This document shows positions 9,234 to 17,875 of a stretch of 64,000 nucleotides of DNA, one piece after another. A program made the translations under genes and the position numbers. A model generated the notes under the pieces. That model was given only the letters and a program-made list of their open reading frames with translations. It had not been told where the DNA came from and ran no database searches. This stretch comes from an uncultured bacterium. Its GTDB lineage: Bacteria > Acidobacteriota > Thermoanaerobaculia > Thermoanaerobaculales > Thermoanaerobaculaceae. Every line of letters begins with the position of its first letter. Position 1 is the stretch's first letter. Location of the stretch: the NCBI GenBank assembly GCA_937924755.1, contig CALEVZ010000011.1:51530-115529 (forward strand), in the 5' to 3' direction.

Positions 9234-9889
9234 CGGCCACCTCCCCGACACGTCACCTTCCATCATGACAAACCCCCCCCTTCGGTTGTACCCCCGGCTG
9301 TCTAGCCCCACCCCTGCCGGCACCAACACGGGCACCAATACGAAAAACGGAAACGGGCACCCCTCCGGTTGGGGCAAAGCATGCCGACCGTAAGGGCGGG
9401 CCGGAGGCCCGCGCACCCAGCGGCACGGTTCGCCGTTCGGGTGGGGAGCAGATCGGCACGCTTTGCGCGCCGCCAGCATGGGGACGGAGACTGGTGCGAT
9501 GGAAGAAGGGACTCTGCGCAGCGGAGGCGCAGCCGCTTCTTCTGGGGAATTCGACCCCGCCGGGCTGGCCCTCGCTGACCGGGGAGGCCACCGCGGGGGC
9601 CTTTCTCGGCTGCCTTGACGCGCCGACGCCTCTCTCGATGGTCATGCACTGTCATCTCCCCGTTACCCGAGTGTCGGGGCCGAGAGAGTCTGCAGGGGGA
9701 CCTGGATCTTCTCGCCAAACCCCGATGGGGAGCTCCCTTCCGGGATCAAGGCGGGGAAGCCCTCGCGACTTATGGTGGATCGCCGGAAGCTTCCCCTCCC
9801 GCAGAGCTGTCCTTTCCCCCCGTCGAGCAAATGCTTACGTGAGGCAAGGACCCCCGCTCGGGCAGATTTTGTTGAGGCAACGCGCGGAC
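9234..9889. other. Long intergenic region between glgP and the 477-residue secreted protein
   Basis: About 650 bp in which the possible reading frames (for example 9494-9955) have no recognisable content and no ribosome site. It contains one copy of a 59-bp hairpin repeat (9364-9422). I see no RNA family in the rest. Confidence 0.6.
9364..9422. repeat. 59-bp dispersed hairpin repeat, copy A
   Basis: It matches 58651-58709 in the same orientation at 53 of 59 positions by eye. The core contains GCAAAGCAT, then CCGACCGT, then a perfect 7-bp stem GCGGGCC/GGCCCGC with a 3-nt loop. The loop base differs between copies while the stem is conserved. Degenerate CACC/CACG hexamers lie on its left side. 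Confidence 0.75.
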
Positions 9890-9918
9890 TTGACAGCCAC
9901 CCTCACCCGCGGTAGCCT
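9890..9918 (+). promoter_or_regulatory. Upstream promoter of tandem pair (P2)
   Basis: TTGACA-N17-TAGCCT: a perfect -35 and optimal spacing. It is 62 bp upstream of the second promoter. Confidence 0.65.
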
Positions 9919-9951
9919 CTCCGCCACGCGTCAAATCCCCTGTGAGGGGGC

Positions 9952-9980
9952 TTGACAAGCGGTGACGCCGGGGCTAGGTT
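9952..9980 (+). promoter_or_regulatory. Proximal promoter of tandem pair (P1)
   Basis: TTGACA-N17-TAGGTT. It gives a leader of about 150 nt ending in AGGAGGAAGGAG, an unusually strong ribosome site, before ATG 10137. Together with P2 it predicts very high expression. Confidence 0.7.
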
Positions 9981-10136
9981 ATATGGTGTGACAGCATACG
10001 AGCCCGTCAAGGGCGGCTGGGAAGTGAAAAATCCGGAAGGGGAGGTGGTGCGATCGTCAGAGGCTTTGAGAGTCGGTTCAAGGTTCTCAAACGCAGCATC
10101 CCACATGGAGTTTCTAGGAGGAAGGAGAAATAGAAG

Positions 10137-11570
10137 ATGAAGAAGTTCATCGTATTCGCTCTGGCAGTCACCCTTGTGGGGGGCATGGCCTATGCGAACT
10201 ACTGCGCCCGGGACATCGTGCCTGCTTCGACGATCCTCGTCCCCTACGCGGTGGTGAGCATGACCGGCTCCACCCCCAACCCGCAGGGCTACACCACCCT
10301 GCTGACCATCACCAACGTCTCCAAGGATGCGCAGATCATCCACATCACGGTGTGGAACGCCGTGTCGACGGCCGTCCTCGACTGGGACGAGGTGCTGTCG
10401 GGTTATGACATGTGGACGATCAACTTCCGCGACATGCTCACCGGCCAGTGGGGGCTGTTCGACACCAGCCGTGCGGCGACTGCCTACCCCAACACGGGCC
10501 AGCGCGATCCCTTCGAGTGGGGCCCCGACGGCCGCTCGGCCTACCAGACCCCGCCCGTCCCGGGCAAGCTCCCGCTGCCTGATAAGACCTCTAACCTGCC
10601 GGGCGCCGGCTGCAACATGCCCTATGGCGACATGTCCGGCTACCTGAGCTTGTTCGTGCCGCAGCTGTTGGCGCCGATGAAGGCCCGCACCCATCTGGGC
10701 TGCGGCACCCAGACGGTCCGTGGTGACAAGAACGCCACCTGGCTGACCACCCTGGGCGCCAACGAGCTGTTCTTCTACGTGACCATCGACGTGGTCAACA
10801 ACTGCAACCTGGACTTCCCGACCACCGCCGGCTACTTCCAGAACACCTACCGCAACGAGAACGTCCTCATCGGCGACATCATCTACATGAACGCCAACAT
10901 GAACTACTCCGAGGCGCTGCCGGCCGTGCACATCGAGACGTCTCCCACCCGCTACAGCCTCGCCTCGAGCTGGATGAACTTCTACGAGGAGAAGGCGGCT
11001 GCGGCGGATCTCCCGTTCCTGTACCTCGAGCCGCTCGCCACCGCGCTGGCGTTCCGCTACCAGAACGACCCCGCCGGCACCCGCTGGGGCATCCCGATGA
11101 CCTCCAACATCATGCTGTGGAAGAACTTCTGGGAGTTCTCCGCGCCTCTTAACAACTCGGCGGGTAATGTCAACGACTGCGGCGCCTACATGTACTACTC
11201 CTGGGACGAGGACGAGCACGTCGTGACGCGTGGCGTGCAGTGCCCGATCTCCCCGTGCGGCACCGCGGAAATCGACCCCAACGTGTTCCCGTTCGAGACC
11301 CAGATGGTGCCTGTGACGTCGGCCAACTTCGACCTGCCCGACAAGTTCGGCTGGATGCTGGTGATCTTCCCGCCGTCCTACCCGGCCGGGTTCGTGGATC
11401 CGACGCCGAACGAAACGCTGCTTACCCGCAAGTACATGGCGTGGGGCGCCTACAAGTTCAACTACGGCACCTACTCGGCCGCGGTCGAGGCTGCGACGAT
11501 GGCGAACGCGCACTGCTTCCCGACGCAGACCCTCCCCTACCTCGGCATCAACTACGAGTACCTCCGGTAG
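10137..11570 (+). CDS. Abundant secreted protein of unknown function, 477 residues
   Basis: I do not recognise a named family. The product has a textbook signal peptide (KKF, a hydrophobic core, AYA-N cleavage near residue 20), several Cys that could form disulfides, many Asn/Tyr/Trp and no transmembrane segment, so it should be secreted or surface exposed. A segment near 35-60 (YTTLLTITNVSKDAQ) looks like an Ig-type beta domain and loosely resembles the C-terminal domain of the neighbouring 1551-residue protein. Codon use is nearly uniform (AAC, TAC, TTC, ATC), typical of highly expressed genes. Tandem TTGACA promoters, a strong ribosome site and a perfect terminator make it a stand-alone transcription unit. 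Possible role: surface-layer or extracellular matrix component (inference). Confidence 0.75.
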   Translation: MKKFIVFALAVTLVGGMAYANYCARDIVPASTILVPYAVVSMTGSTPNPQGYTTLLTITNVSKDAQIIHITVWNAVSTAVLDWDEVLSGYDMWTINFRDMLTGQWGLFDTSRAATAYPNTGQRDPFEWGPDGRSAYQTPPVPGKLPLPDKTSNLPGAGCNMPYGDMSGYLSLFVPQLLAPMKARTHLGCGTQTVRGDKNATWLTTLGANELFFYVTIDVVNNCNLDFPTTAGYFQNTYRNENVLIGDIIYMNANMNYSEALPAVHIETSPTRYSLASSWMNFYEEKAAAADLPFLYLEPLATALAFRYQNDPAGTRWGIPMTSNIMLWKNFWEFSAPLNNSAGNVNDCGAYMYYSWDEDEHVVTRGVQCPISPCGTAEIDPNVFPFETQMVPVTSANFDLPDKFGWMLVIFPPSYPAGFVDPTPNETLLTRKYMAWGAYKFNYGTYSAAVEAATMANAHCFPTQTLPYLGINYEYLR

Positions 11571-11594
11571 TTTGGGGTTGACCGCTTCACATTC

Positions 11595-11626
11595 CCGGGC
11601 GGGCCGCAAGGCCCGCCCGGTTCTTT
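11595..11626 (+). terminator. Rho-independent terminator of the 477-residue gene
   Basis: Perfect 11-bp stem CCGGGCGGGCC / GGCCCGCCCGG with a GCAA tetraloop, followed by TTCTTT. Confidence 0.85.
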
Positions 11627-11831
11627 GCGCCCCGCCGAGGCGTGGCCGTCGGGCGCCACCCGAAGGTGAGACGCCGGGCGCGAGCCCAGAGGGGCCGCTC
11701 GTCGCCCCGCGGGTTGCGCGAAATTCCGCGAGATCCCTCGCGCCGGGCGGGCGTCGCGCGGGTGCCGGGGAGAGAGGCGATGCCGGCGTCCCCTCGCCGG
11801 TCGCCTCCCTGGGCGGTCTGCCGGGTCGGGA

Positions 11832-11887
11832 GTGAGGTGGGTCACGGTTTCGCGGGGCCTCCGCAGGCGAACCGTGAGGTTGGTCAC
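11832..11887 (+). promoter_or_regulatory. Pair of CRP/FNR-like palindromes
   Basis: GTGAGGTGGGTCAC (11832-11845) and GTGAGGTTGGTCAC (11874-11887) each fit the CRP-family core GTGA-N6-TCAC. Their centres are 42 bp apart, about four helical turns. Between them an inverted repeat (CACGGTTTCGC / GCGAACCGTG) links the two sites. The nearer site would centre about 64 bp upstream of the predicted transcription start. Confidence 0.55.
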
Positions 11888-11908
11888 TAATCCTGCGCCG
11901 CCAAAAAC

Positions 11909-11938
11909 TTGACCGGGACACCCGGGCCAAGGTACATT
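11909..11938 (+). promoter_or_regulatory. Sigma-70-type promoter for the 1551-residue gene
   Basis: TTGACC-N18-TACATT. The predicted start is near 11945, just before the GGAGG ribosome site at 11946. Confidence 0.55.
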
Positions 11939-11956
11939 GTGAAGTGGAGGTAGTTC

Positions 11957-14900
11957 ATGCAGCGATCGAACGCCGTGGTGTGTGGGTGCCTGGCCGGATT
12001 GGGGGCGCTGCTGCTGGCCTCGGTGGCCTCGCCGCAGTGCGTCACCCCTCGGGGGGTGTATTTCGACGAGTTCGTGCCGGGCGGGGACAACCGCGACGGC
12101 ACCGGGTTTCCGCGCATGTTCCCGCAGGTCAGTGCGTCCTTCAACGGGCGGGCCCATGTTTTCGCAGGAGTGGGGAAACGGGTGCGCGTCTACGACCCCG
12201 CCGACCCAGTCAAGCCCACACTGCTGGTGGATGCCGGGCTGTGGTCCGGGGGTACCGTCTACCTGCACAACGAGTACCCGCTGCAGCACGTGGCGGTGCG
12301 CTCGGACTATCCTTACGGCATTGCCTCCTACACGTCGGAAGGGTGGGTGCTGTTCCGCATCACCTGGGATGCCACGGGCAAGGTGACGGGGCTCACCAAC
12401 GTCGCCCAGCTCACCTTCGAATCAGCTTCCGGCTCGCCGGACACCTGGATGTGGCGGGCGCAGCTCTTCCAGGTGGCGGGGCGCTATTACGCGGTGGGCA
12501 AGTACCTCGGTCCGCCCGGGAATCAGACCTCCGAGATGGCCATCGTCGACCTGGGGGACGGCACCGGCACGCCGCCGCTGACCCGCGTGGCGGTGCTGTC
12601 GACCGTCCCGACCTCGGCCCAGTACTTCGATGTCGTCCAGGACAGCGGCTTTTGGTACCTCTACGTCTTCGGGGCGAACTTGGCGTACCCCCAGGGGGCG
12701 TTGTTCATCTACAACATCTCCACCCCGTCGGCGCCGTCGCTGGTGGCCACCATCGACGGCGCCACCACCCCCGGGGTGGCATTCGCGATCAACGGCGGCG
12801 GGCTTTCCACCGAGCGCACGGCGATCGTCCAGGCGGGTGGACGCAAGCGGATGTATACCATCCCGTTCCGCCCGTCGGGTAACCGCAAGGTCTTCGCCTT
12901 CGATATCGCCAATCCGGCGAGCCCCCAGCCTCTGGGCAGCGTGGACCTGCCCGACACCGGTTTCACCGAGGCCATCGCCAGCGACGGCGAGCTGCTGGCG
13001 GTCAGCCTCGCCAAAGACAACGGCAAGGCGCGGGCCCGCTACTTCGCCGTGGGCAACGACACGTTTTCCGCCATCGGCGACGGCCCCCTGTGGAACAGCA
13101 GTGATCCGCCGTACTACTACGAGCTCACCACCGACGTGGCCCTGACTCTGGTGGGGACGCAGTACCGGGCGCTGCGCGGCGCCAAGATTCGGGCTTACTG
13201 GGACACCATCGAGACGAGTTGCCTGTCCACCACCCCCAACCCGGGGATCACCATCACCCGCGCCACCACCCGCGGCACCCCCACCTGCACCGGCGGCACC
13301 GGCATCGAGGCGCGCGGTTTCCCGGGCGACACCTTCACCCTCACCAACACCTCCTCCGGCAGCTACACCTTCGTCCAGACCGAGGTGCTGCGCGCCGGCG
13401 TCCCGGTGGCCACGTTCACCAACGCCGCCACCTCGTGGAGCTGGACTTCGCCGGCCACCGAGACCGGCGAGTACGAGGTGAAGATCACCGTCCAGGACAG
13501 CGGTGGCTCGCCCTACCAGGCCTCCAAGAAGCTGTACCTATGCGAGGATCCCAGGGGCGTGGTCAAGGTCACGGCGGTCAACGGCGTGCCATGTACGTCG
13601 TGCTCGTGGCTGCAGGGGCAGACGCTGACGATTTCCCTGGCCGACAGCGACGGCTTCCCCGACTTCGCGAGCTCCAGCTGGACGCTGGAGTTCGCCCCGC
13701 CGGGCGGCAACTGGGAACCGCTGTCACCGCCCCCCAACGGTCAGACCGCCTCGCTGCCGCTGTCCTCCCTCGGCGACTACCGGGTGACGGCGCTGGTGGT
13801 CTACCCCTTCGGGCATCAGAGCACCACCGCGCCCCTGGTATTGCACTCGGGTCAGGTCACCGGCGTACTGAAGATGTTTCAGGGTGCCGAGGTGTCGCGG
13901 GGCGGCACGGTGCTGGCGAGCACCGGCCTGGAGCTGCGCTGGGAGGGGGCGCTGGCGGCGGGTCAGACGGCCACCTGCACCTGGAAGATCCTGAACAGCT
14001 CCCAGGCGGAGATCTGGAACGAGAGCGGCGCCTGCAGCCCGCCGGCGAGCAAGAACCAGCCGGGCCTGGCGACCACGGGCTCGTACACCGCCACCTTGCA
14101 GGTCGTCTCCTCGGGCGGCGACTCGTTCGCCGACGAGTTCCCCTTCAGCGTGTCCTCCTGCACCCCGCCCGGACCGGTGTCCAACCCCAACCCGGCCCAC
14201 GGCGCCACCGGCGTGCCCGCCGGCCACCAATCCCTGGCCTGGTCGTCACCGGCCACCGGAACCGGGCCGTTCAGCTACACCGTCTACGGTCCCCTGGGCC
14301 CGCTCGGGGGGTGCGAGAATCTCTCGACCACCGCGTGCACCACGACCACGTCCTTCTCCGGCGGCGCCTTCCGCTGGAAGGTGCGGGTGTCCAACTCGTG
14401 CGGCAGCAACGATCCGCCCGCCTTCTGGGAGTACACCATCGGCTCGGCGTGTACGCAGCCCTCGGCGCCGGCGCTGTCGAGCCCCGCCAACGGCGCCACC
14501 GTGAGCGCCGGGTGGGTGACGTTTTCCTGGGCCGCCTCCGGCGGCACGGCGCCGATCACCTACAGGGTGGAGGTCTCGGCGGGGGGCATCAGCGCCGGCA
14601 GCTGCTCCACCACCTCGACCTCGTGCTCGATCAATCTCACCGCGGCGGCCACCTACTCGTGGACGGTCACCGCCACCAACTCGTGCGGCAGCGCCGCCTC
14701 GGCCAGCCGCACCTTCACCATCGGCTCGGCCTGTACGGCGCCGTCGGCGCCGGTGCCGGTGAGTCCGGCCTCCGGCGCAAGCGTGAACGCCGGCGCCATC
14801 ACCTTCACGTGGGCGGCCTCGAGCGGCACCCCGCCCATCAATTACACGGTGCAGCTGAAAGCGGGCCCGATCGGGGTGGGCGGTTGCTCGTCCAGCAGCA

Positions 14901-16612
14901 CCAGTTGCTCCGCCGCGGTGACCACACCGGGGAATTACACCTGGCAGGTCACGGCCAGCAACGCCTGTGGCGCACCATCCTCGGCAGCAATTCCGTTCAC
15001 GGTCATTTCCCCCTGCGGGACACTGGGGGCGCCCACCCTCACCTCCCCGGCCAACGGGGCGGCGCTGAGCGGCACGGCGGTGACCCTGCAGTGGAGCGCC
15101 CCGACGCAGGGGCAGGCGCCTTTCACCTATGACGTCTTCGTCGACGGCGCCATCCGCGCGTCGGGCCTCACCACCCTGCAGACGTCGGTGACTGGTCTGT
15201 CCGAGGGCAACCACACCTGGTTCGTCCGGGCCAAGGATTCGTGCGGTCAGTCGACGGACTCGGCGACGCGCACCTTCACCTTCAGCCTGTGCGGTGTGAG
15301 CGAACCTCAGCCGGATTTCGACTGGGAGCCCAAGGGGGCGGATCCCTTCTTCCCGAACCAGCAGCGGCCCTACGCCGGCCAGCAGGTGACCCTCACCTAC
15401 ACCGGTCTGGGGGGGCCGCCCGAGTATTACCGGTGGTTCGACTTCCAGCAGAACCCGCCCAAGGTGCTGGAGGGGCCTGCCCTGAGCCAGGTGACCCACA
15501 CCTGGACCGCGGTCAGCGGCACCAGCTATCAGGACATGAACGTGCGCCTGAAGGTGAGCAACTGCGCCGGCTCGCCGGCCGAGCTGCTCAAACCAGTGCG
15601 GGTGTACAAGGACACTCGCCCCGTGCTGGCGGTGTTCGGGACGGTGGGCTCGCTCATTGCCGGCTCACCGTCCACCTTCCGGGCCGAGACCGGCCCCGCG
15701 GTGGGCGACCCCACCGAGTTCGAATGGGACTTCGGCGACGGCAACACCCTCAAGGGCACGGCCAGCGAGGTCCGGCACACCTACTCGTGCGGACGCACCT
15801 ACGAAGTCAAGCTGACGACCCGGCGGGGAACCACGAACTCCACGACCACCTCCAAGCCGGTGGTGGTGGGGGGCAGGCCGTGCGCGCCCCTCGCCCTGGT
15901 GGTGCCCGACGTGGCGGTGAACCTGCAGTCGCCGTATGCTTTCTGGCAGTCGCGGGTGCGCCTGTTCAACCCGGGGACGGCACCTATAACCACGTCCATC
16001 ATGGCCCGCACCAAGGATAACCAGGAGTTCCAGGGTAACCTGACGATTCCCGCCGGCGAGGCGGCGACCCTGGATGACATTATCGGGCACCTCGACCCGG
16101 TCCTCAGCAACAACGTGGTGACCATGTGGTTCACCGCCCGGGACGGCGAGCGCCTGCCCCTCATTGGCGCCCGCACTTTCACCGAGCCGACCGGCGGCGG
16201 CACCTACGGGCAGGCGGTGCCGGTGTACTACCTCTGGCAGCCCGCCTCGGTGCCCACCACGCTGTGGGTGGAGGGCGCCGAGCACGACGGCGTGCAGACC
16301 GGCTTCCGCACCAACCTCACCGTCGTCAACCCCTCCCCCGACGGTTGGGGAGGTGGTAAGGGCATCACTCTGACGCTGTTCAGCGAGAACGGGCAAACCT
16401 ACACGAAGCGGTTGACCGGCTTTGGACCGCGTCAATATAACCGCTACAACCCCATCACCGCCCTGTTCGGGCTGCAGGATGGGGCGGATCTGGGAGCGAT
16501 CACCCTCAAGGTGGAGGTGGACGCCGGCGTGCTGGCGCTGGTGGGGTGCTCGGTGAACGACAACCTCACCAACGACTCCTTCTTCCTCCTCGCCCAGCCC
16601 GATTTAGACTGA
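11957..16612 (+). CDS. Giant secreted modular protein with fibronectin/Ig-like repeats and a PKD domain, 1551 residues
   Basis: Function unknown; probably an extracellular or cell-surface protein. A signal peptide (about 1-26) is followed by a region of about 400 residues with VYDPADP and FDIANPASP motifs, like LVIVD-type beta-propeller repeats. Ig-like domains follow. Four homologous repeats of roughly 95 residues begin with a Cys near 734, 832, 925 and 1019 (SPANGATVSAG...FSWAASGG, then TCS and NSCG Cys pairs). A PKD-like domain with WDFGDG lies near 1255-1290. The C-terminal 235 residues form a separate beta domain (LVVPDVAVN...). GGAGG precedes ATG 11957. Two CRP-like palindromes upstream suggest regulation; a 28-bp palindromic terminator follows. 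Confidence 0.8.
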   Translation: MQRSNAVVCGCLAGLGALLLASVASPQCVTPRGVYFDEFVPGGDNRDGTGFPRMFPQVSASFNGRAHVFAGVGKRVRVYDPADPVKPTLLVDAGLWSGGTVYLHNEYPLQHVAVRSDYPYGIASYTSEGWVLFRITWDATGKVTGLTNVAQLTFESASGSPDTWMWRAQLFQVAGRYYAVGKYLGPPGNQTSEMAIVDLGDGTGTPPLTRVAVLSTVPTSAQYFDVVQDSGFWYLYVFGANLAYPQGALFIYNISTPSAPSLVATIDGATTPGVAFAINGGGLSTERTAIVQAGGRKRMYTIPFRPSGNRKVFAFDIANPASPQPLGSVDLPDTGFTEAIASDGELLAVSLAKDNGKARARYFAVGNDTFSAIGDGPLWNSSDPPYYYELTTDVALTLVGTQYRALRGAKIRAYWDTIETSCLSTTPNPGITITRATTRGTPTCTGGTGIEARGFPGDTFTLTNTSSGSYTFVQTEVLRAGVPVATFTNAATSWSWTSPATETGEYEVKITVQDSGGSPYQASKKLYLCEDPRGVVKVTAVNGVPCTSCSWLQGQTLTISLADSDGFPDFASSSWTLEFAPPGGNWEPLSPPPNGQTASLPLSSLGDYRVTALVVYPFGHQSTTAPLVLHSGQVTGVLKMFQGAEVSRGGTVLASTGLELRWEGALAAGQTATCTWKILNSSQAEIWNESGACSPPASKNQPGLATTGSYTATLQVVSSGGDSFADEFPFSVSSCTPPGPVSNPNPAHGATGVPAGHQSLAWSSPATGTGPFSYTVYGPLGPLGGCENLSTTACTTTTSFSGGAFRWKVRVSNSCGSNDPPAFWEYTIGSACTQPSAPALSSPANGATVSAGWVTFSWAASGGTAPITYRVEVSAGGISAGSCSTTSTSCSINLTAAATYSWTVTATNSCGSAASASRTFTIGSACTAPSAPVPVSPASGASVNAGAITFTWAASSGTPPINYTVQLKAGPIGVGGCSSSSTSCSAAVTTPGNYTWQVTASNACGAPSSAAIPFTVISPCGTLGAPTLTSPANGAALSGTAVTLQWSAPTQGQAPFTYDVFVDGAIRASGLTTLQTSVTGLSEGNHTWFVRAKDSCGQSTDSATRTFTFSLCGVSEPQPDFDWEPKGADPFFPNQQRPYAGQQVTLTYTGLGGPPEYYRWFDFQQNPPKVLEGPALSQVTHTWTAVSGTSYQDMNVRLKVSNCAGSPAELLKPVRVYKDTRPVLAVFGTVGSLIAGSPSTFRAETGPAVGDPTEFEWDFGDGNTLKGTASEVRHTYSCGRTYEVKLTTRRGTTNSTTTSKPVVVGGRPCAPLALVVPDVAVNLQSPYAFWQSRVRLFNPGTAPITTSIMARTKDNQEFQGNLTIPAGEAATLDDIIGHLDPVLSNNVVTMWFTARDGERLPLIGARTFTEPTGGGTYGQAVPVYYLWQPASVPTTLWVEGAEHDGVQTGFRTNLTVVNPSPDGWGGGKGITLTLFSENGQTYTKRLTGFGPRQYNRYNPITALFGLQDGADLGAITLKVEVDAGVLALVGCSVNDNLTNDSFFLLAQPDLD

Positions 16613-16637
16613 GTCGAGCCGGCCGCCGAAACCACCG

Positions 16638-16676
16638 CCACGGCCCGCCCGCGGGCGGGCCGTGGCTTTGTGTCTT
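16638..16676 (+). terminator. Terminator of the giant secreted protein gene
   Basis: A perfect 28-bp palindrome (two 14-bp arms, CCACGGCCCGCCCG and its complement) is followed by CTTTGTGTCTTT. Confidence 0.75.
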
Positions 16677-16684
16677 TGCTCCTG

Positions 16685-16693
16685 TGCTAGCCT
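16685..16693 (+). promoter_or_regulatory. Extended -10 (TGCTAGCCT) for the envelope cluster, leaderless
   Basis: TGnTAGCCT ends 6 nt before GTG 16700 with no ribosome site, immediately after the previous gene's terminator. Confidence 0.5.
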
Positions 16694-16699
16694 TGGGCC

Positions 16700-17875
16700 G
16701 TGGCGGCCGGCGAGCTGGCGGTGGAGGTGCGCGGGGCGGTGAAGAGCTACCCCGTCTTTGCGCGCCGGCGCGACCGCGCCCTCGCTTTGTTGGGGTTCTC
16801 CCGTCGCCTGCCCCGCGCCACCGCGCTGGGGGGGGTGGACCTGGAGGCCGCCCCCGGCGAGGCGGTGGGGCTGGTGGGCGAAAACGGCTCCGGGAAGACG
16901 ACGTTGTTGCGCCTGGTGGCCGGCATCGGACAGCCGGACGCCGGCCGCGTGTACGCTCGCCCTCCCGTGGCGGCGCTCCTGGAGCTGGGCCTGGGATTCC
17001 ACGGCGAGTTCACAGGACGCGAAAACGCCCTCCTCTACGGTGCGCTGGTGGGTGTCGACGAGGTCGAAATGCGCCACCGGCTGGATGACATCCTGGCCTT
17101 CGCCGAGCTGGGGGAGGTGGTAGACCGCCCCCTGCGCACCTATTCCTCGGGAATGGCGGCGCGGCTGGCGTTCGCCGTGGCCACCCACGTGGAGCCGAGC
17201 GTGCTGGTGGTGGACGAAGTCCTGGCGGTGGGCGACGGGGCGTTCCAGCGCAAGTGCGTGGAGCGCATGGTCCGCTTCAAACGCGAGGGGCGCACGGTGC
17301 TGTACTGCTCCCATGCCCTCTACCAGGTGGCCGAGTTCTGCGAGCGGGCGGTGTGGTTGCGCCGGGGCCAGGTGGCCGCGGCCGGCCCGTCGCGGGACGT
17401 GGTCGTCGCCTACGAAGACTACCTGCGCGCCCTGCGCCGGGAGCCGCGTCGCGACGCCCCGGTGCTGGAGAGCCAGGCGCTGGCGCGCATCACTGCGGTG
17501 GAGGTGCGCCCGGCGGGCCGGGATGTGCAGTCGGGGGAACCGCTGGAGGTTCTCGTGCGCCTCCAGCGGCGGGAGCCGGGCCTGCCGGTGCACGTGGTGG
17601 TGGCCTTTCTGGAAGAGGGTGGGCTGTGCCTGGCTGATTGCTACACCCGCGCCGACGGGCTGCCGGCGCTGGTGGGAGGGCAGTTTCAGGACATCGTCCT
17701 CCGCCTGCCGGCCTCCCCGTTTCGTCGGGGGAAGCTTGATGTCATCGCCTATCTTTTGGATGAGAACGGTTTGCAGGTGATCGACCAGTACACCTGCCAG
17801 GCTGGACTGTGCGCCGCCGCGGACCGCTGGGAGCCGGGCTACATGGTGGTGGAGCACCAGTGGACGACCGACTGA
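16700..17875 (+). CDS. ABC transporter ATPase of polysaccharide-export (Wzt/TagH) type
   Basis: It is predicted to energise export of a lipid-linked glycan across the inner membrane. Walker A GENGSGKT is at 60-67, signature YSSGM at 148-152, Walker B LVVDEVLAVGD at 169-179 and the switch His at 205. The gap between Walker A and the signature includes LLELGLGFHGEFTGREN, a hallmark of the Wzt/TagH/RfbB group. The C-terminal ~135 residues form a beta-sandwich like the Wzt substrate-recognition domain. GTG 16700 is the start. The permease partner (Wzm/TagG) is not in the window, so it must lie elsewhere. First of four genes coupled by start/stop overlaps. Confidence 0.88.
   Translation: MAAGELAVEVRGAVKSYPVFARRRDRALALLGFSRRLPRATALGGVDLEAAPGEAVGLVGENGSGKTTLLRLVAGIGQPDAGRVYARPPVAALLELGLGFHGEFTGRENALLYGALVGVDEVEMRHRLDDILAFAELGEVVDRPLRTYSSGMAARLAFAVATHVEPSVLVVDEVLAVGDGAFQRKCVERMVRFKREGRTVLYCSHALYQVAEFCERAVWLRRGQVAAAGPSRDVVVAYEDYLRALRREPRRDAPVLESQALARITAVEVRPAGRDVQSGEPLEVLVRLQRREPGLPVHVVVAFLEEGGLCLADCYTRADGLPALVGGQFQDIVLRLPASPFRRGKLDVIAYLLDENGLQVIDQYTCQAGLCAAADRWEPGYMVVEHQWTTD

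Noticed and set aside
8238..9305. 355-residue frame antisense to the phosphorylase
   Set aside because: Composition of a shadow frame (His, Gln, Pro, Leu rich) and no start signal; glgP is unambiguous.
9494..9955. 153-residue frame upstream of the 477-residue protein
   Set aside because: No ribosome site, no protein-like composition, and it runs through the promoter pair.
14246..15499. 417-residue minus-strand frame across the secreted repeats
   Set aside because: It arises from the repeated high-GC coding sequence on the other strand.
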